Shown: positions 1 to 13,000, counted from the first letter of the stretch. The stretch is DNA of 27,879 nucleotides from Pelargonium cotyledonis (GCA_036897625.1 JAYMTA010000492.1:1-27879); one strand, 5' to 3'. Translations and numbers: made by a program. The notes: generated from the sequence alone by a model not told the origin.

Positions 1-880
1 ACGGGCCATACACGTGGCCAAGAATTAACATGGAGACAACAAAAAATGGGTCACTAATCACTATGACCCGAACAAACCAACTATGATAACATGTTTAGTT
101 TTACTTGGACCCAAAAGTCTAAGCTATTAGGTGGGGGTCACTAGTATATCAAGTGGTCTCAAACTTCCAATTCTTTCAACATTAGATACTTTAACGATGG
201 GAAAAGACGCAAAAATTAGTTTCAGAGCAGTTTTTGAATTCTGACCAAATAAAGAAAATCATCGTATCTTAGGGATGCATAAATTCTCTAACTCATGTAA
301 CCATCCTCATTTGCATGCTTTGAGGTTCAGTTACTAAGAAGTAGGGTTTATCTTGCAACTAATATGTAAATATTGGTATCAGTTCATATGAACAATGACT
401 ACACAAATAGCAATGCACGTTGAGCTATTCTAACAATTTTTAATGGAATTGAATCACCATTTTAAGACCAAATAGAACAATAGAACTCCAGACGTGTCAG
501 ACTTGCAAATTCAGCTTGACATAAAAATTAAGTTCACTCTCCATGTTTTTCAAGTGAAAAGTTTAAAATTTTCATCAGAACAATCGCTACATTTACCAAA
601 TGGTAAGAACACAAGTCATAACTCAAAAAACTTAAATTATCATTTCTCCCATAAAATAAAATGCTTAAACTAAATCAATGATCTAAATAGTTTGGCCTTA
701 AGTGCTTAAAAGTAGAAACAATTTCATTCTGGAAAAGGAGTCTACTTCAAAAAGGTGTGGATCGAAATATGTCTTCTGAAAGCTTGGAAAAAATTTAGAA
801 AAAAAAAATGCTTAATCATAAAAAATAACTTTCTAAAACATAAATTATGATATCCTTACCATTTGATAACAGATCTGAAC
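1..880. other. 3' flank of the MyoB gene, no gene seen
   Basis: This AT-rich stretch lies downstream of the minus-strand myosin-binding protein gene and should include its 3'UTR near the right end. I see no coding potential or recognisable repeat. A 16-nt string (ctagtatatcaagtgg, near 140-155) recurs near 18016-18031, which hints at a dispersed repeat but is too short to classify. Confidence 0.5.
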
Positions 881-2318
881 TCAAGAAACAGGATTACTTG
901 TAATTCTTATCCCAATCTTCTGTAATTCTAGCAGTTGATGAGCTATCTCTTGCACAAATAGTAATCCCTCGTTGCCATTCAGAAGAGAGCGAAGAGTGTG
1001 CTCAATAAAATCCTGGTTAGTTTCGAGTGTCTCTAACCTGTCATTAAGATCTGCAATTTCATTTCCAAGAGTAACCAGATCCACTTCTCTATGTCTCGTC
1101 AAACTCTTTTGTCCGTTTGTATCCCAATAATTGTTTTCTTTACAAGACGAGTCGTCAACACAAACTGAAGCATTTGATACTTCATTTGAAGATCTTCCAT
1201 TAGGTAGATTTGCTTGATTATCCGGAGGAAGATCATTCTCTTCTATCTGACTGTTAAATTGTGTTCCCTCATTATTAGAAACATCTCCTTCATTGTGTCT
1301 GTCAGTCCCATCAGAAGAAAACAGCTGCAGCTTGCTCTCCATGCTCTTTAAGCATTGTGAAATGTACACCTTTTCATCTTTGAACTCGAACCATGGAAGT
1401 TCAACAGCAGGTTTGTTAATCCCTTTGTTAAACTGGGCAGAAATTGAGTTATTTTTTACATGGTCTACACTTGTATTCTTCATCGCCACATGTTCCGCCT
1501 TCAATTCAGAATTTCCCTCAGTCATATTCTCTTCCATGAGTTCATCTGGATAATTTAAACGGTAAAATTCTAGCTCTGCTTCCAAATCTTGTATATCCTT
1601 TTCTCTTTCAGCTAGGAGATCATTCGCTTTCTCCAGAGCATCTACATCGTGTTCTGCTTGTTCTTCCATCATTCTTAAGTATTGCAACGCTTCCATGTGG
1701 AGCGCGGCCTTCTCCTCTTGAAGCCTCGTTATCATGGACATTGCCTCATTAGCAGCACTTGTAGCGGCATTTCTTTCTTCTTCTAACTCCTCGTACAATG
1801 CTTTAAGTCGTCGTTTTAACCTATCAACAACAGTTTCACCCTCAGTTCCTTCCAAACATTCTGAACCGGACTCTTCAGCTCTCTCTACAGAGTGCAAACT
1901 TTGAGGCACCTGAATTCCATGAGAGTTGGAAGCATCAGCAATCGCTGCTGCACTCTGCTGGTGTGGTTGGGGATTTGTATTGTTCAACGATGTATCAGTC
2001 ACTTGAACAGAAGAACGTGGCTCCGTATGTTCATTGGCACTATCAAGATCCTTTGTGGAAGGTTTTTCGGAAGCAAAACCTTCTCTTCCCTCACTACTCC
2101 CCACTGCCTCATGCACATCATTTGCATCCATATGAGCTGTCTGAGAAGGTTCGGGATCTGTAGACGCCTGATCAGCTTTAGATTCTTCTTCAGTTGTTGT
2201 ATTTGTTGACATCTTCACTTCCTCATGCTTAGCGTTGGATACATGTCCAACATTGGCAACTCCGGTAGCATCTACTGCTGAAAAAAATTCAGAAAGAAGG
2301 AATCAGTTAACTACTAGC

Positions 2319-2356
<38 letters not shown>

Positions 2357-3469
2357 ACACTTCTTTGGTGATGCTCCGCCAGATGGGGAAGTGGTGAGAA
2401 TAGAAGCAAGATCACATGGTGCAGAAGCACTATGCTTTAGAGGGGGAGGAAAGGCATCAAGCATATATTTTTCTTTTAATACTCCAGGAGGGACATCCAC
2501 AACACTAGACGATGAAGCAGCGCCTTGTATTGAAACAAGCTCGGCTATTTCATCGGAAGGATTCACCTTCTGGCAATCTTGATGCCAGTTTTTATCACCC
2601 AAACCACAACCAATGGATGCACCAGGAGCAGAAGATCTCATATTGATGATATCGCTTTCTGAAGCACATGGAACCACAGTACCTTCCTTGATCTCGCAAT
2701 GATCGCGAAAAATACTATTACCAACATCGCCATCAGAGAATGGGAACTCAGACTCACAATCAGAAGTGGTTTTCATTCCACTGTATCCCGCATGAGACAA
2801 GGAGTTCAAAACTTTCTTCTCACGAGATTTAGATGCTACTGACTCAGAATATTTATCCCTACTCTTCTTCACATCTCTACGATGTAAACGGCGGTGCGTT
2901 ATGCGTGGCAAAGGAATGTTGGGTTTGGTAACTCTAGCCATAGGTGTTCTTAGCAGGAACATTCTCTGGGAACTATGTCTTGACTTCCACGGCTTACTGC
3001 AGCAAGAACAACTTGGAATAAAATCCGTGTTCGCTCGAAAACCATGACCACCATGTTCTACTCCAAGTTTACCTTCCATTAACCTATGCATTTCGGGGTT
3101 CGGTTTGTTCTTTTTAGTGACCGAAAAGAGACACTCTTCACACATCTTGTAGCCATCAGCTAACTTACCATGAACTTGACAAGAAATCGAGGACGACACT
3201 TCTAATCTATGGTTGTTGCAAAGTAGACTCAAATAAAAATCAGGTTTTTGGTTGCCAAATACATGATCCAGCCTAGAGCAGAAAAGGCAAGGTGCCGGCA
3301 ATTCACAATAATGTGCGAACTTGGTCACCAAATATGAAAAGGAAGCATCGATAAACAATAAGAAAATCAGAAACCATTCACAAAATGCAGACGATAAAAC
3401 AGCTGCAATCCCTTGTGGGTTCCTCTTAACTCTAGCAAACGTAGCTTCATTTGCACCTTTTCTCCCCAT
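881..3469 (-). CDS. GTD-binding (DUF593) myosin-binding protein, membrane anchored
   Basis: This is probably a MyoB-type myosin XI receptor that anchors myosin to endomembrane vesicles and drives cytoplasmic streaming. There are two coding exons: 3469-2359 and 2277-881. The intron has a phase-1 GTAAAC donor and a TTTCAG acceptor, and the joined frame gives 835 aa. Residues about 25-50 form a hydrophobic membrane segment, followed by a Cys motif (CLFC, 61-64) and further Cys residues typical of the family N-terminus. The middle is Ser-rich and poorly conserved. Residues about 520-612 are the GTD-binding coiled coil (VVDRLKRRLKALYEELEEER onward), and a second short coiled coil lies near 770-830. 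The start is the ATG at 3469 (MGRKGAN); a GTG six bases upstream is in frame but not a credible plant start. Arabidopsis relatives are called probable myosin-binding proteins. I am sure of the family but not of the subgroup. Confidence 0.93.
2321..2352. repeat. (GA)16 microsatellite in MyoB intron
   Basis: This is a perfect GA run on the plus strand, so TC in the transcript. It starts right after the six-base donor consensus of the 81-nt coding intron and fills about 40% of that intron. Confidence 0.97.
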
Positions 3470-4250
3470 AATCACTCTAGAAACTCATGGCGGTCCAAAA
3501 TGAGAAAATCGAAATAAGTGCCCTTTTACTCCCGATTCTAAGCCGAGCATACCATTCTGAACTCAGTGCTGGAAGCTCTAATAAACTAGAGAGAAGAAAC
3601 AATCAACCAATTGAGAAATAGTCAAACAAAAACGAAATGATGAGGCAATTAAACATGAAAAGAACCGAGAAAAAACAATTTTTGATTAACCAAGAAGATG
3701 AAAGCACATTTCCAAATCTAAACGAAGCTTAATTGCAATCCTCTAAAAAAAAAACCGATTGATTACACAGAAATGCAGTGTCTAGCCAGAATCAATTAAA
3801 AAATTCAAATTTTAACCAACAACATCATAAAAAATGAAAATGGTACCAACCCAAATTGACAAAAACAATGCTAGAAATCAACATTGTCCATGACAGTTTT
3901 CAATGTTCTAATCTGGAGAATCCAAACCCTAATCAGTTCATATTTCAGAATCCTAAATAAACAATTGGTCATTGTAAAGAAAATGGAAAATTGAATCATT
4001 CAACAAAGATTTGAAGATTCCAAGGTTTAAAAAAAAGGTACCTGATCCGGCCGGAGCTTGGTGGAAGGTCATCAGAAAATGGGTAATGTGAATTATGTTT
4101 GAAAAATGAAAATCAGTGAAAATGAAATTGAAACAGAGGTGGGAGAAAGGGACGAATTAGCAGAAAATTGATGAATCATTGAAAAAAGCAACACTAAATT
4201 GTTGAAGATTTTAATAATTTGGTGCGACATAGAGAAGAGAGAGCATCACC
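3470..4250 (-). promoter_or_regulatory. 5'UTR of the MyoB gene with intron and upstream ORFs
   Basis: On the minus strand a good donor (ATCAG|GTACC, exon ending at 4041) pairs with a good acceptor (CTTCTCTCTAG, exon starting at 3585). This gives a 5'UTR intron of about 455 nt. The outer UTR exon runs from about 4250 to 4041; its true 5' end is not visible. Two short upstream ORFs lie in the second UTR piece, at 3551-3534 (five codons) and 3488-3477 (three codons). The second ends 7 nt before the main ATG. The outer exon holds a possible 45-codon upstream ORF if the transcript starts near 4250. Confidence 0.6.
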
Positions 4251-5957
4251 TGTATCCATCGCCATTGATATACCTCCACCAAATCAGGTACAACATCACC
4301 TCCACCTACAACCATTGTCAATTTCATTATCTCCTACCTTGTTTCCATCTCTCTTAATTTTTATTTTTAATTAATTCTACCATACTATTAAATGGGTCAC
4401 CTAATTAACAGTAAGTTTAAAGAAAGAGATTTTTTTTAAGGAAGGTGTTTTGGGTTAAGATGCATGCAATTAGAATATTCACACACACAAAAAAAAAAAA
4501 AATCAGTTGTGATGTTATATAATCAATTAATAGTAGTACCCGCTCCAATGATTTGTGGATGCGATACGGATCAATTTATCTTGTATCTTGACTCAGAGTC
4601 TTAGTCAATAAACTATGACTGAAACTTTAGGCATTAAAAATATTATATATTAAAGATCACGTATTAGATCAATCTGATTTAAGTTAAAGTGACTAGCGGC
4701 TTACCCGATAACTTGTTGGAGCTGGGTGTTCGCGTTTGTTTGGCCTTAAATGTAATATTAGAAATCAATCCCATATTGAACTGAAAAAGACAGCGACGGA
4801 ATGTCTTTTCAAAAGTAGACCAAGTACCAGACTAATTAAGATCTATCCAAAATCGATCCAAGAACATAACCAATTTGAATGTGAATGATCCAAATCAAGT
4901 CGAATTAGCAAAACGATGATGCTTTTACTAAGTTAGGTTTTAATCGCCAATAATATATTTAGAATATAGACATAAATCAATATCAAGTTAATTTATTTTG
5001 TTGTTTATCGAAGACCGAGAAGAACCACGCATCCACTTGCTGAGTCCTGGACCGATACCCTCTCCCCTGATACTTCAGCCACTCGAATTTTCGCAAAAAA
5101 ATAAAAAAGAAGTCACACAATAGAACCAATAGGAAAGATAGGATTGAAATTGGATAGGGGCCGCGCGAACGCAGGCCCCCACTAGCAAATTATGACGTAG
5201 GCTCCGCCACTTGGGCAGACCATAGATAAGCACCCCTCCTTTGTGCAATGGAGGTCACTGATCTAGGTCATGGGCCTTCTTGATCGCCCATGTAACCGCG
5301 TCCAGGTAAGTGCTGTTCTCTGTGGAGCCCATCTCATATTTATAGGCCTCTTTCCCATTCCTCAACTCTCCTTCCTCCGATGTGGGACTCTATTTTAAAC
5401 CAAAAACAACTTCCACAGTGCATCTCCTTCGCATTTGTCAGTCACTAAAGGTGTGTTTGATAATTGCATATTATTGGCTTCACATAATAAGTATATTATG
5501 GGTTTTGAGGATCAAAAGAACATCAAATTTGTCTTAAAATGTGATTGACTGACATGTTGGATAGATTTGTAAATATTGGAGTGAATGCGGCTTTTGGGTT
5601 GATAGATAGTAAAGTGGATGTGCTTGCTTGGCCACTATGCTTTTTGGGAGTGCACCTTGAATTTGATTGAAAGAATATATTCATAACAAGTAGATGCACC
5701 TTTTTCTTCTTTCCATTGAGCCGACAATTCCCGATTATGTGTTACATGATCCAATATAAGCACGACACGATAATAAGTACAAAACACGTGTTTGATATAT
5801 TTTACACTAAACGAGTTTTGTTGACCGTTGACATTAACACGACCCAACATATGCTAGACACCAACCTATGAGCTTGTTTGGTCTAGTCACCTTGTTGGAC
5901 TGGTTGACTGTATGACTGAAAGGACTATATTACCCCTTACATGTTCTTGAATTTTCG
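4251..5957. other. Divergent intergenic region with possible LTR-like remnant
   Basis: This is the shared upstream region of the MyoB gene (minus) and the pfkB gene (plus). I see no coding sequence. About 5000-5420 differs from its surroundings: it is more GC-rich and has a TATA-like string (catatttatagg near 5335) followed by a ccgatgtgggact motif. That layout is common in plant LTRs and TRIM elements. I found no matching second LTR, primer-binding site or target duplication, so the remnant is only a suggestion. Confidence 0.35.
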
Positions 5958-6074
5958 GTGCGTACTTCTGTACCAATAAAAAGAAAAAAACTTGGTTTTT
6001 CCATACCCACCATAGCTTTTTGTGGGTTTTGTCTTTTGGTTCTCACACTCTCAGAGCATCATCGTCACCAGATC

Positions 6075-9000
6075 ATGACTCTGAGAACTTCAATACCAAC
6101 CCACAGGACCTTCTCCAACTCCGTCTTCACCCAAAACCCTAACCCAATCCACTGCATTTTCCCGCCAGTTCCTCGATCAAGCTCCGTCTTCAGCTGCAAG
6201 GGAATTGGAATTTCTACCCCGAAACACCGCCCTAATTCACTGAGCTCCTCTAATGGCTCTGTGAGGGACGTGAAGCTGAGGAGCGAGAGCGTCCCAGTTA
6301 AAGACATCGATGTCTCTACTCTCGGAAATCTTTGCGTCGATATTGTGCTCAATGTCGCCCAATTGCCTCCGGCGCCATTGCGCGAGCGAAAAGCTTACAT
6401 GGACCAGCTCTCAGCATCTGCACCTGATAAAGTCCGGTTCTTTCTCTTTATCTCTTTTTGTTTAATTCAGTGCAAGGAGCTTTAGTGTGTGAAAAATGCT
6501 AGTTGTGCTTGATTTTCAGTATGGGTTATGTAGAGTGAAGTGGATGCTCATTAGAATGGTGCTTTTGTGTCAGTAGGAAAGATAGTTGTTAACTATGACA
6601 TTTTGTTTTTTTATGCCAATGAATTTTGTAGCAAACTGTTTAGTAGATAGGTATGGTGATGCTGTTTAAACTAGGTGAAAACTAGTACATTACATAACAT
6701 CTTGCTAAACTGTGGCCAGTAAGCTGATATATGCAAGAATGACTGTAGTGAATCCAGGAAGTTGTGTTTGGAACCACAGTATGCTTCTAAGGAAGTAGAA
6801 GTCTTAGGAGAGCCTGAAATCACTTTTAGCAATACAAGATACTGAAGTTGTGATTCCATTAGTGAACCTTGTGTGTGTGTGCGCGCTTGTGGGGGTGCAT
6901 TAGTTTATGTCAAGCGATGAAATGATTGGATGGGTTTTTGTTCTCAATATGGTGTTACTCCATGAAGGAAAAGCTTGGGCCGTAAGTGTTGCCCCACTGC
7001 ATTTGTCTTTGGAGGTGCCATATGATATCTCACATTGAAAGTAGGGGTATACATGTGATGGGGAATTAAAGTATTCTACATTGAAAGAAAGTGAAATCTG
7101 ACATCACCTGATATACTAGTTGGACCTTGCACATAATAACTCATGCATTTGGGTTGGAGCAAAGTTTGACACCATCGATGTTTTGCCAAACATTCATGCA
7201 TCCTATTACTGACCTTTGGGAAGCAGTTCAATGATATGAAAGGGTCACGATATTGTTGATTGTTTTGTCAAATAGGCAGTGTTGGTGGAGTCTCTGTGTT
7301 TGAGTTTGCAATTTACTAATATGGTAGTTCGCTTGTGTTGTTTATAGAAAGATTGTCTCTTTCTATTTGACAACTGTTTATTTGAACTGTTTAGATTTTG
7401 GAATTTGATTATGATGTTCATTTAGAAATATTGGGAAGCTGGTGGGAATTGCAACACGGCTATAGCAGCAGCAAGACTAGGACTTCATTGCTACACAATT
7501 GGCCACGTCGGTCAGGAAATTTATGGGAAGTTCCTCTTAGATGTTCTTCATGATGAAGGGATAGGTATGGTTGAGATGAATGAAGACACTAATGTTGCTG
7601 ACATTTCTAGCGCTTCATTTGAAACACTTTTATGCTGGGTTCTCGTCGACCCTATGCAAAGACATGGCTTTTGCAGGTAAAATAACTGAACACAAAGCGA
7701 TCATTTTCATGATTATGAGAAAATTATAACCCCTTCGTCCCTTAATTATCCGTTTCTTTTGTGTGTTATGCTTTGTTAAATGATTATAACCATTGCCCTC
7801 TTCACCATCTGATTGGGTGTGGCATTTGCGTTTTTATCAGCCGAGCTGATTTTACTGCGGAGCCTGCATTGAGTTGGATGAACACGTTATCTAGGGAAGT
7901 AAAGATGGCTATCAAACAGTCAAAAGTTATGTTCTGCAATGGCTATGGCTTCGATGATCTTTCCCCAGACATGATAATCTCATCTGTAGAGTATGCTGTC
8001 GAAGTTGGGACATCAATCTTTTTCGATCCGGGACCACGTGGAAAGAGTCTTTGTTCGGGCACATTTGAGGAACAAAATGCACTTGATCAGCTTTTGAGGA
8101 TGAGTGATGTTCTCCTTCTAACCTCCGACGAGGTTTGACTTTGAACTGTACAAATACTACTACTATGTCCTTCTTTTCTTGGTGCATCTATTTTTGTTTT
8201 AATAAAACCATGTCTCTACTTGCTATCTTTTTCAAGTCACTTGAGCGCTTTCTGTATCTGTTTTCACTGTTCTACTACATGTGTTCTTGTTTTATCATTA
8301 TATAATTGTTTTCCTAATCCTATGTACTTATATTCCAGGTAGAACTGTTAACTGGTATAAAACACCCAATACTAGCAGGGCAGGAGTTGCTGAGGACAGG
8401 GGTTCGGACAAAATGGGTGATAGTGAAAATGGGTGCGAGGGGTTCAATTCTAATCAGCGAATCAAGTATATCTTGTGCACCTGCGTTCAAGGTAACTACT
8501 CATAGTCTTAAATCATATTTGGATATGTTTCTCATGCACGATGTCTCCAGACTTGTTTTTCAACTTGTTTGATGCTAGATGTTAATAGCCATTTCTGGAC
8601 TTGGTTTTTGATAAAGCAATATAACGATTCTGGGGTTATTTATTTTATTTTAAAGTTACTGGTCATGATCACTTCATCATGTTAACAGATTCTACAAGAA
8701 AAAACTATGATGATTTGTGAAGGAACTCATATTTTAGACAAGAAATGTTAATTGTTCTTTGGAAATGTGGATCAGGTGAACGTTGTTGACACCGTTGGGT
8801 GCGGAGATAGTTTTGTAGCTGCTATTGCATTCGGTTTCATCCACAACATGCCATTGGTTAATACATTAGCAATTGCAAATGCAGTAGGTGCTGCAACTGC
8901 CAAAGGTTGTGGTGCCGGTAGAAATGTAGCGACCTTGGAGCAAGTAATAGAACTCCTAAGGGCATCAAACCTCAATGAAGATAAGAAATTTTGGAACGAA

Positions 9001-9162
9001 CTACTTGAGGAGAATGTCGATGTTCAGGATATTACATTTCTCTCAGAGATGGTCGTAGATGGAAGTAAAAAACGGCTAAACTGTGTTTCCCTGCAAAACG
9101 TGGTCTCACAACTACTGTCTGATCTTGAATCTGCACGTTTAGCCAGAACAACGCCATCTTGA
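6075..9162 (+). CDS. pfkB-family carbohydrate kinase, probably plastid targeted
   Basis: This is a ribokinase/pfkB-fold small-molecule kinase; the substrate cannot be read from sequence. There are five exons: 6075-6431, 7426-7676, 7841-8132, 8339-8491 and 8776-9162. All introns are GT-AG, and the joined frame is continuous at 479 aa. Residues 1 to about 75 are Ser/Pro/Thr-rich with few acids, like a chloroplast transit peptide. The kinase fold starts near residue 82 (STLGNLCVDIVLNV). It continues through an AGGNCNTAIAAARLG substrate-side motif (about 124-138), FDPGPRGK (264-271), and the C-terminal pfkB signature DTVGCGDSF (356-364) with the presumed catalytic Asp362. About 90 residues follow the fold. 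It resembles the Arabidopsis At4g28706/At5g43910 group of plant pfkB proteins by memory of motifs. The start at 6075 is the first in-frame ATG; an upstream in-frame GTG at 5958 is not credible. Confidence 0.92.
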
Positions 9163-10033
9163 GCGGGATTATGACAAGGCAGTAAGTTTTTAACTCTGAA
9201 GCTGATGTCCTAGGAACTAATAGACTAGATTCTTGGTTCTGTTTTCATGGGATTGGGACAACACGTGTTTGTTTTGATCTCTGAGGAACCATATAGCGAG
9301 ATATAAATACTAATTTGGGAACACATTGGTTCAGCAAGAGCTTGTTGTAGCTTAAGTTTTGTTGAAACACATTGGTTCAGCAACACATGTTTGCTGAGAG
9401 GGTTCCTCCAAGGCAGCTTTCCTTGCATTCAAATATGTAAAAGATTTTAAATTTTTTTGTGCATCTATAGTTTATTTGCCTATGTTGTATTGTGAATTTT
9501 ACCTACATCCTTGCAATGCTAGATTCTTCTTTTGAATTTTCTTGTTTATGATGATGAAAAAATAATCTAAGTTTGGCTCTTTCTTTGGCCTCAGTTCAGC
9601 CTTGTACCACAGATAAATTTGCAAGCATATAATTTCAGATATAATATTTATATTAAAATATTTAACATTTCAAATGATGAATATAAATCATATTTAAGTT
9701 CTTAACAAAATAATTGTAAATATATATATATTTCTAATGAAAGACACTTGTTTTGAGACGGATAAAATATATGTTATCCATACCAATTAATTCAAAAGTT
9801 AAAACCAAGTAAGGGTTCCAAAAGGATTAATCCACAGCTTCTCAATTGAACAAAGCCAATCAAACTGCAACAATGTCCTCAGTCAAAGTAGGAGCAAGTT
9901 CTAACCAAGATATAACATTCACCAATTCTGAGCCTAATATAGCATTGAGCATGTTTCTTTTTTCATAAGAGAAATGTACCACTACAGATTGAAACATTGA
10001 ACAATATGCTAATATAAAACAAAATTTAATCTC
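9163..10033. other. Convergent 3' region between pfkB and KH genes
   Basis: This holds the 3'UTRs of two tail-to-tail genes and very AT-rich DNA around 9600-9780. No gene is seen. A 17-nt string (acacattggttcagcaa) occurs twice, near 9320 and 9367, in the likely pfkB 3'UTR. Confidence 0.6.
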
Positions 10034-13000
10034 TCAATATCCATAGTTATTGCCGTACACTGGACCATAGTCCCCAGCAGGTGGTTGACCTCCATGACCA
10101 TAGTCTCCGGCAGGCACATGGCCATAGTCTCCAGCAGGTGGGTGGCCGTAGTCCCCGGCTGGTGGGTGGCCTCCATGACCATCAGCATTGCGTGGAGGGG
10201 ATCCATACATAGGACCATGACTAGCATAAGAATTATATCCTTGGTTCATAGTTCCACCGGTAGGGTTGTTCTGCGGGGTACTTGCAGCTTCCGCTATGAC
10301 ATTCTGTACAGTGACAATGAGGGACGTTACAGCCAATCAATTGCAAAAAGTATTATCATGCAGAAAAAGAATGAGAACTCAACAAAGCAAAATGTAATTG
10401 TTGGTTATTATGTTCAGACACATTGTGATCCATAGGCGGTAATGAGTTTCTCGGTACAACAAAGACTGATGGGTTGTTAACAACAATACATAGTAATGGC
10501 CCATGCAAGGAACTCTAAGAAAAAAAGGGCCGAGCTGCACAAAGATAGCTCTCTACTTTTCCCATAACCCCTTTTCACCCCCTCCCAACAAGATTTGAAC
10601 CCACAACCTCTATTAGAGAAGTGTAAAAATTGAACCATAAGGATGTCTCCATGGGGCCAATGCAAAGAACTCTGATTGACAAAGATAGCTATACCGGCAT
10701 TTAAATGCAAGTTGGTGAGCATATACGAAGATGTTTCCGTTTGTGACTATTACACTGCATGCATGTGGTTGACAAAGATAGCTATAATAGCATTTTAAAT
10801 ATGAGTTGGTGTGCATATATGAAGATGTTTCCGTTTGTGACTATTACGTTGCATGCATGTGGTTGGAATTTTTTTTAGGACAGCATTTGTACTTCAGTTA
10901 CACAACATTGGTTAATGGTTACGGCATTAGTTGGGAAACAACAAATATGCATCGGTTATGGTGACTTGGTGCAGAGAATGGTTGAGATACAAATATAACA
11001 GAAATGCACCAGGTTACTCCAGTCAGGAAATACTAGGTCAACAATATAAAAACCAGACACACACACACACACTGCCAAATAAAAAAGCAAAGTAATCATA
11101 AAATACCCGTATCAGCTGTTGAGCAGTTTGTATTTGAGAAGCAGATCCAGTAATTTCAACAGTCATCTCCCCAGGCACACCCCTTGTTTCCTGTATAGCG
11201 ATAGTTGCTCCACTTGTACGACGTATATAACTTATATTCGCGCCAGATGTTCCAATCACAGCATCTGCATATGCCAGAGGAATTTGCATGTGGTGTGTAA
11301 CCTACAAAAGAGTGAAATGAAAGCCTTAAATTAAATAATCGTGATACAATTAGAAGATGACGATACAACCAAGATCAAATCAGAGTTCTATTTAAGTATG
11401 TGACTTAAAATTAAGTAAATCCTTTGTTGGTTGATAATCATTTTTAATGCAATACATTCAAGTTGAGAAAAATATTAATCAATAAACCCAATGACTTGCA
11501 TAAAAAAGATAAAAACTTTTGTCCACCTGTAACGGAACAAAAATATTTACGAGTTCTACATAGATAACTTTTCCAAATTGTCACACTGATTTATCTTTAC
11601 AACCATTTTGTTCTAAATGTTTCCAAATAATCCATATTTTAACGTCTCCCTAACAGTAAGAAGGTAAAATTGTAAATAGCAAACACCATCCAGTAATTTC
11701 AAATAGGACTTGCTTTCTAGATAGAAGATATTACTATTACAAGCAAGATAGCCAGGCTAGATGGGGTACTTAAACATGTGGTGGATCTCTCCAGAAAGGA
11801 TGAGGATAAAAACCTTTTGGAAACTTAAAATAAGTAATTGAGATCAAAGTTAAAACTTAATACTAGTCAAGATAAAAGTTAAAAATAAACACCTTTGAAA
11901 CTACTGATTGTTGTGGTGGTATGTTTGAATGATGGAGTCCCATAGAAGCATCTCTTCCATAAGTAGGAGGGCCTTGACGAGGCTGCTTTTCCATAGGAGG
12001 CAGATCAGCAGGTGAATAGTAACTGTCAATTTGACGGGGAGGCGGCATGTATTGAGAATTAGGACCAAATCCAGGTCCGCCACCAGCATTCATTGGAAAG
12101 CTTTGTGGAGGAGGACCCCAGGGTTCTGGTGGGGCCATGTTCTGATTAGCTCGAGCATTTGGCATTTGCATCTGATAAAAAACAAATGCATGTTACTAAA
12201 TAAAAATTTAACTAAAAAATTACATCTATACTTTTGATAATAATTACATTATATCACCAAATTGATGTGCACATATGAGTTTAAGCCAGTGCCCCCATTA
12301 TTACCCACCTCAAATATGTGACTAAAGATAGAACTAACAAAAGATCGAACTTACTTGGCTTTCAAAAATTCCAATGACACTACGGTCAACTAAGAATTTG
12401 CGCAGATGGGTTGCAATCAGCTCAACTGCTTTGTGCACACCCGCAGGCTCCCCTTGTATCTCAACTATACTATCATCTTGCAATGCAAATAGAGGAAGAT
12501 GCTCTGCAGTAAATCATTTCCATTAAATGAGTATATATATATTTTTTTTTTTGATCGGCAATAGGCACTTATATTCATGTAAATAAGATTACAAAAATAA
12601 AGCGCATTTAACACTACTAAAAACAAAAACAAAAACAAAAAAAACAAAACAAGCTCGGGAAGTGTGGAGGACAATAGGTAGTGGGATATGTGGGATTGGT
12701 AACTGTGAGCATGAATTCAAGGAGGCAAGCATATAGGATCTTGAAAGTGATTGCCAGAATAATCAACATATCTAGAGTCAGATTTGCCCCACTTCAATGC
12801 AGCAAAGAAAAGAGAATAAATGTCATGCTAAACTAAAAGCATGCTATCAGATTTTCATGCACAACAATTTAATTACAGTGAGAAAAGCAGCCGATGCACA
12901 AAGAGGATAACAGCAATGAGAAGACTGTGAAAGGAGGATTTGTAAGGATTGAGGACCAACAAAGTTTTGTGAGAAGTTGCAAAAACCACTGGCAACAGAA

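Noticed and set aside
5000..5420. Complete LTR retrotransposon
   Set aside because: Only one LTR-like patch is seen, with no second copy, primer-binding site, coding region or target duplication.
5635..5850. 71-aa minus-strand open frame in the divergent intergenic region
   Set aside because: It has no recognisable domain and no promoter or splice context.
5958..6074. N-terminal extension of the pfkB kinase
   Set aside because: The frame is open but begins only with GTG. The first ATG is at 6075 and gives a transit-peptide-like N-terminus.
10085..10435. Plus-strand 116-aa open frame
   Set aside because: It is antisense to the PAGDYG-repeat exon of the KH gene, and low-complexity repeats keep it open.
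10591..10637. Functional tRNA gene on the minus strand
   Set aside because: The A and B boxes are present, but no cloverleaf, acceptor stem or anticodon arm can be formed. A SINE fits better.
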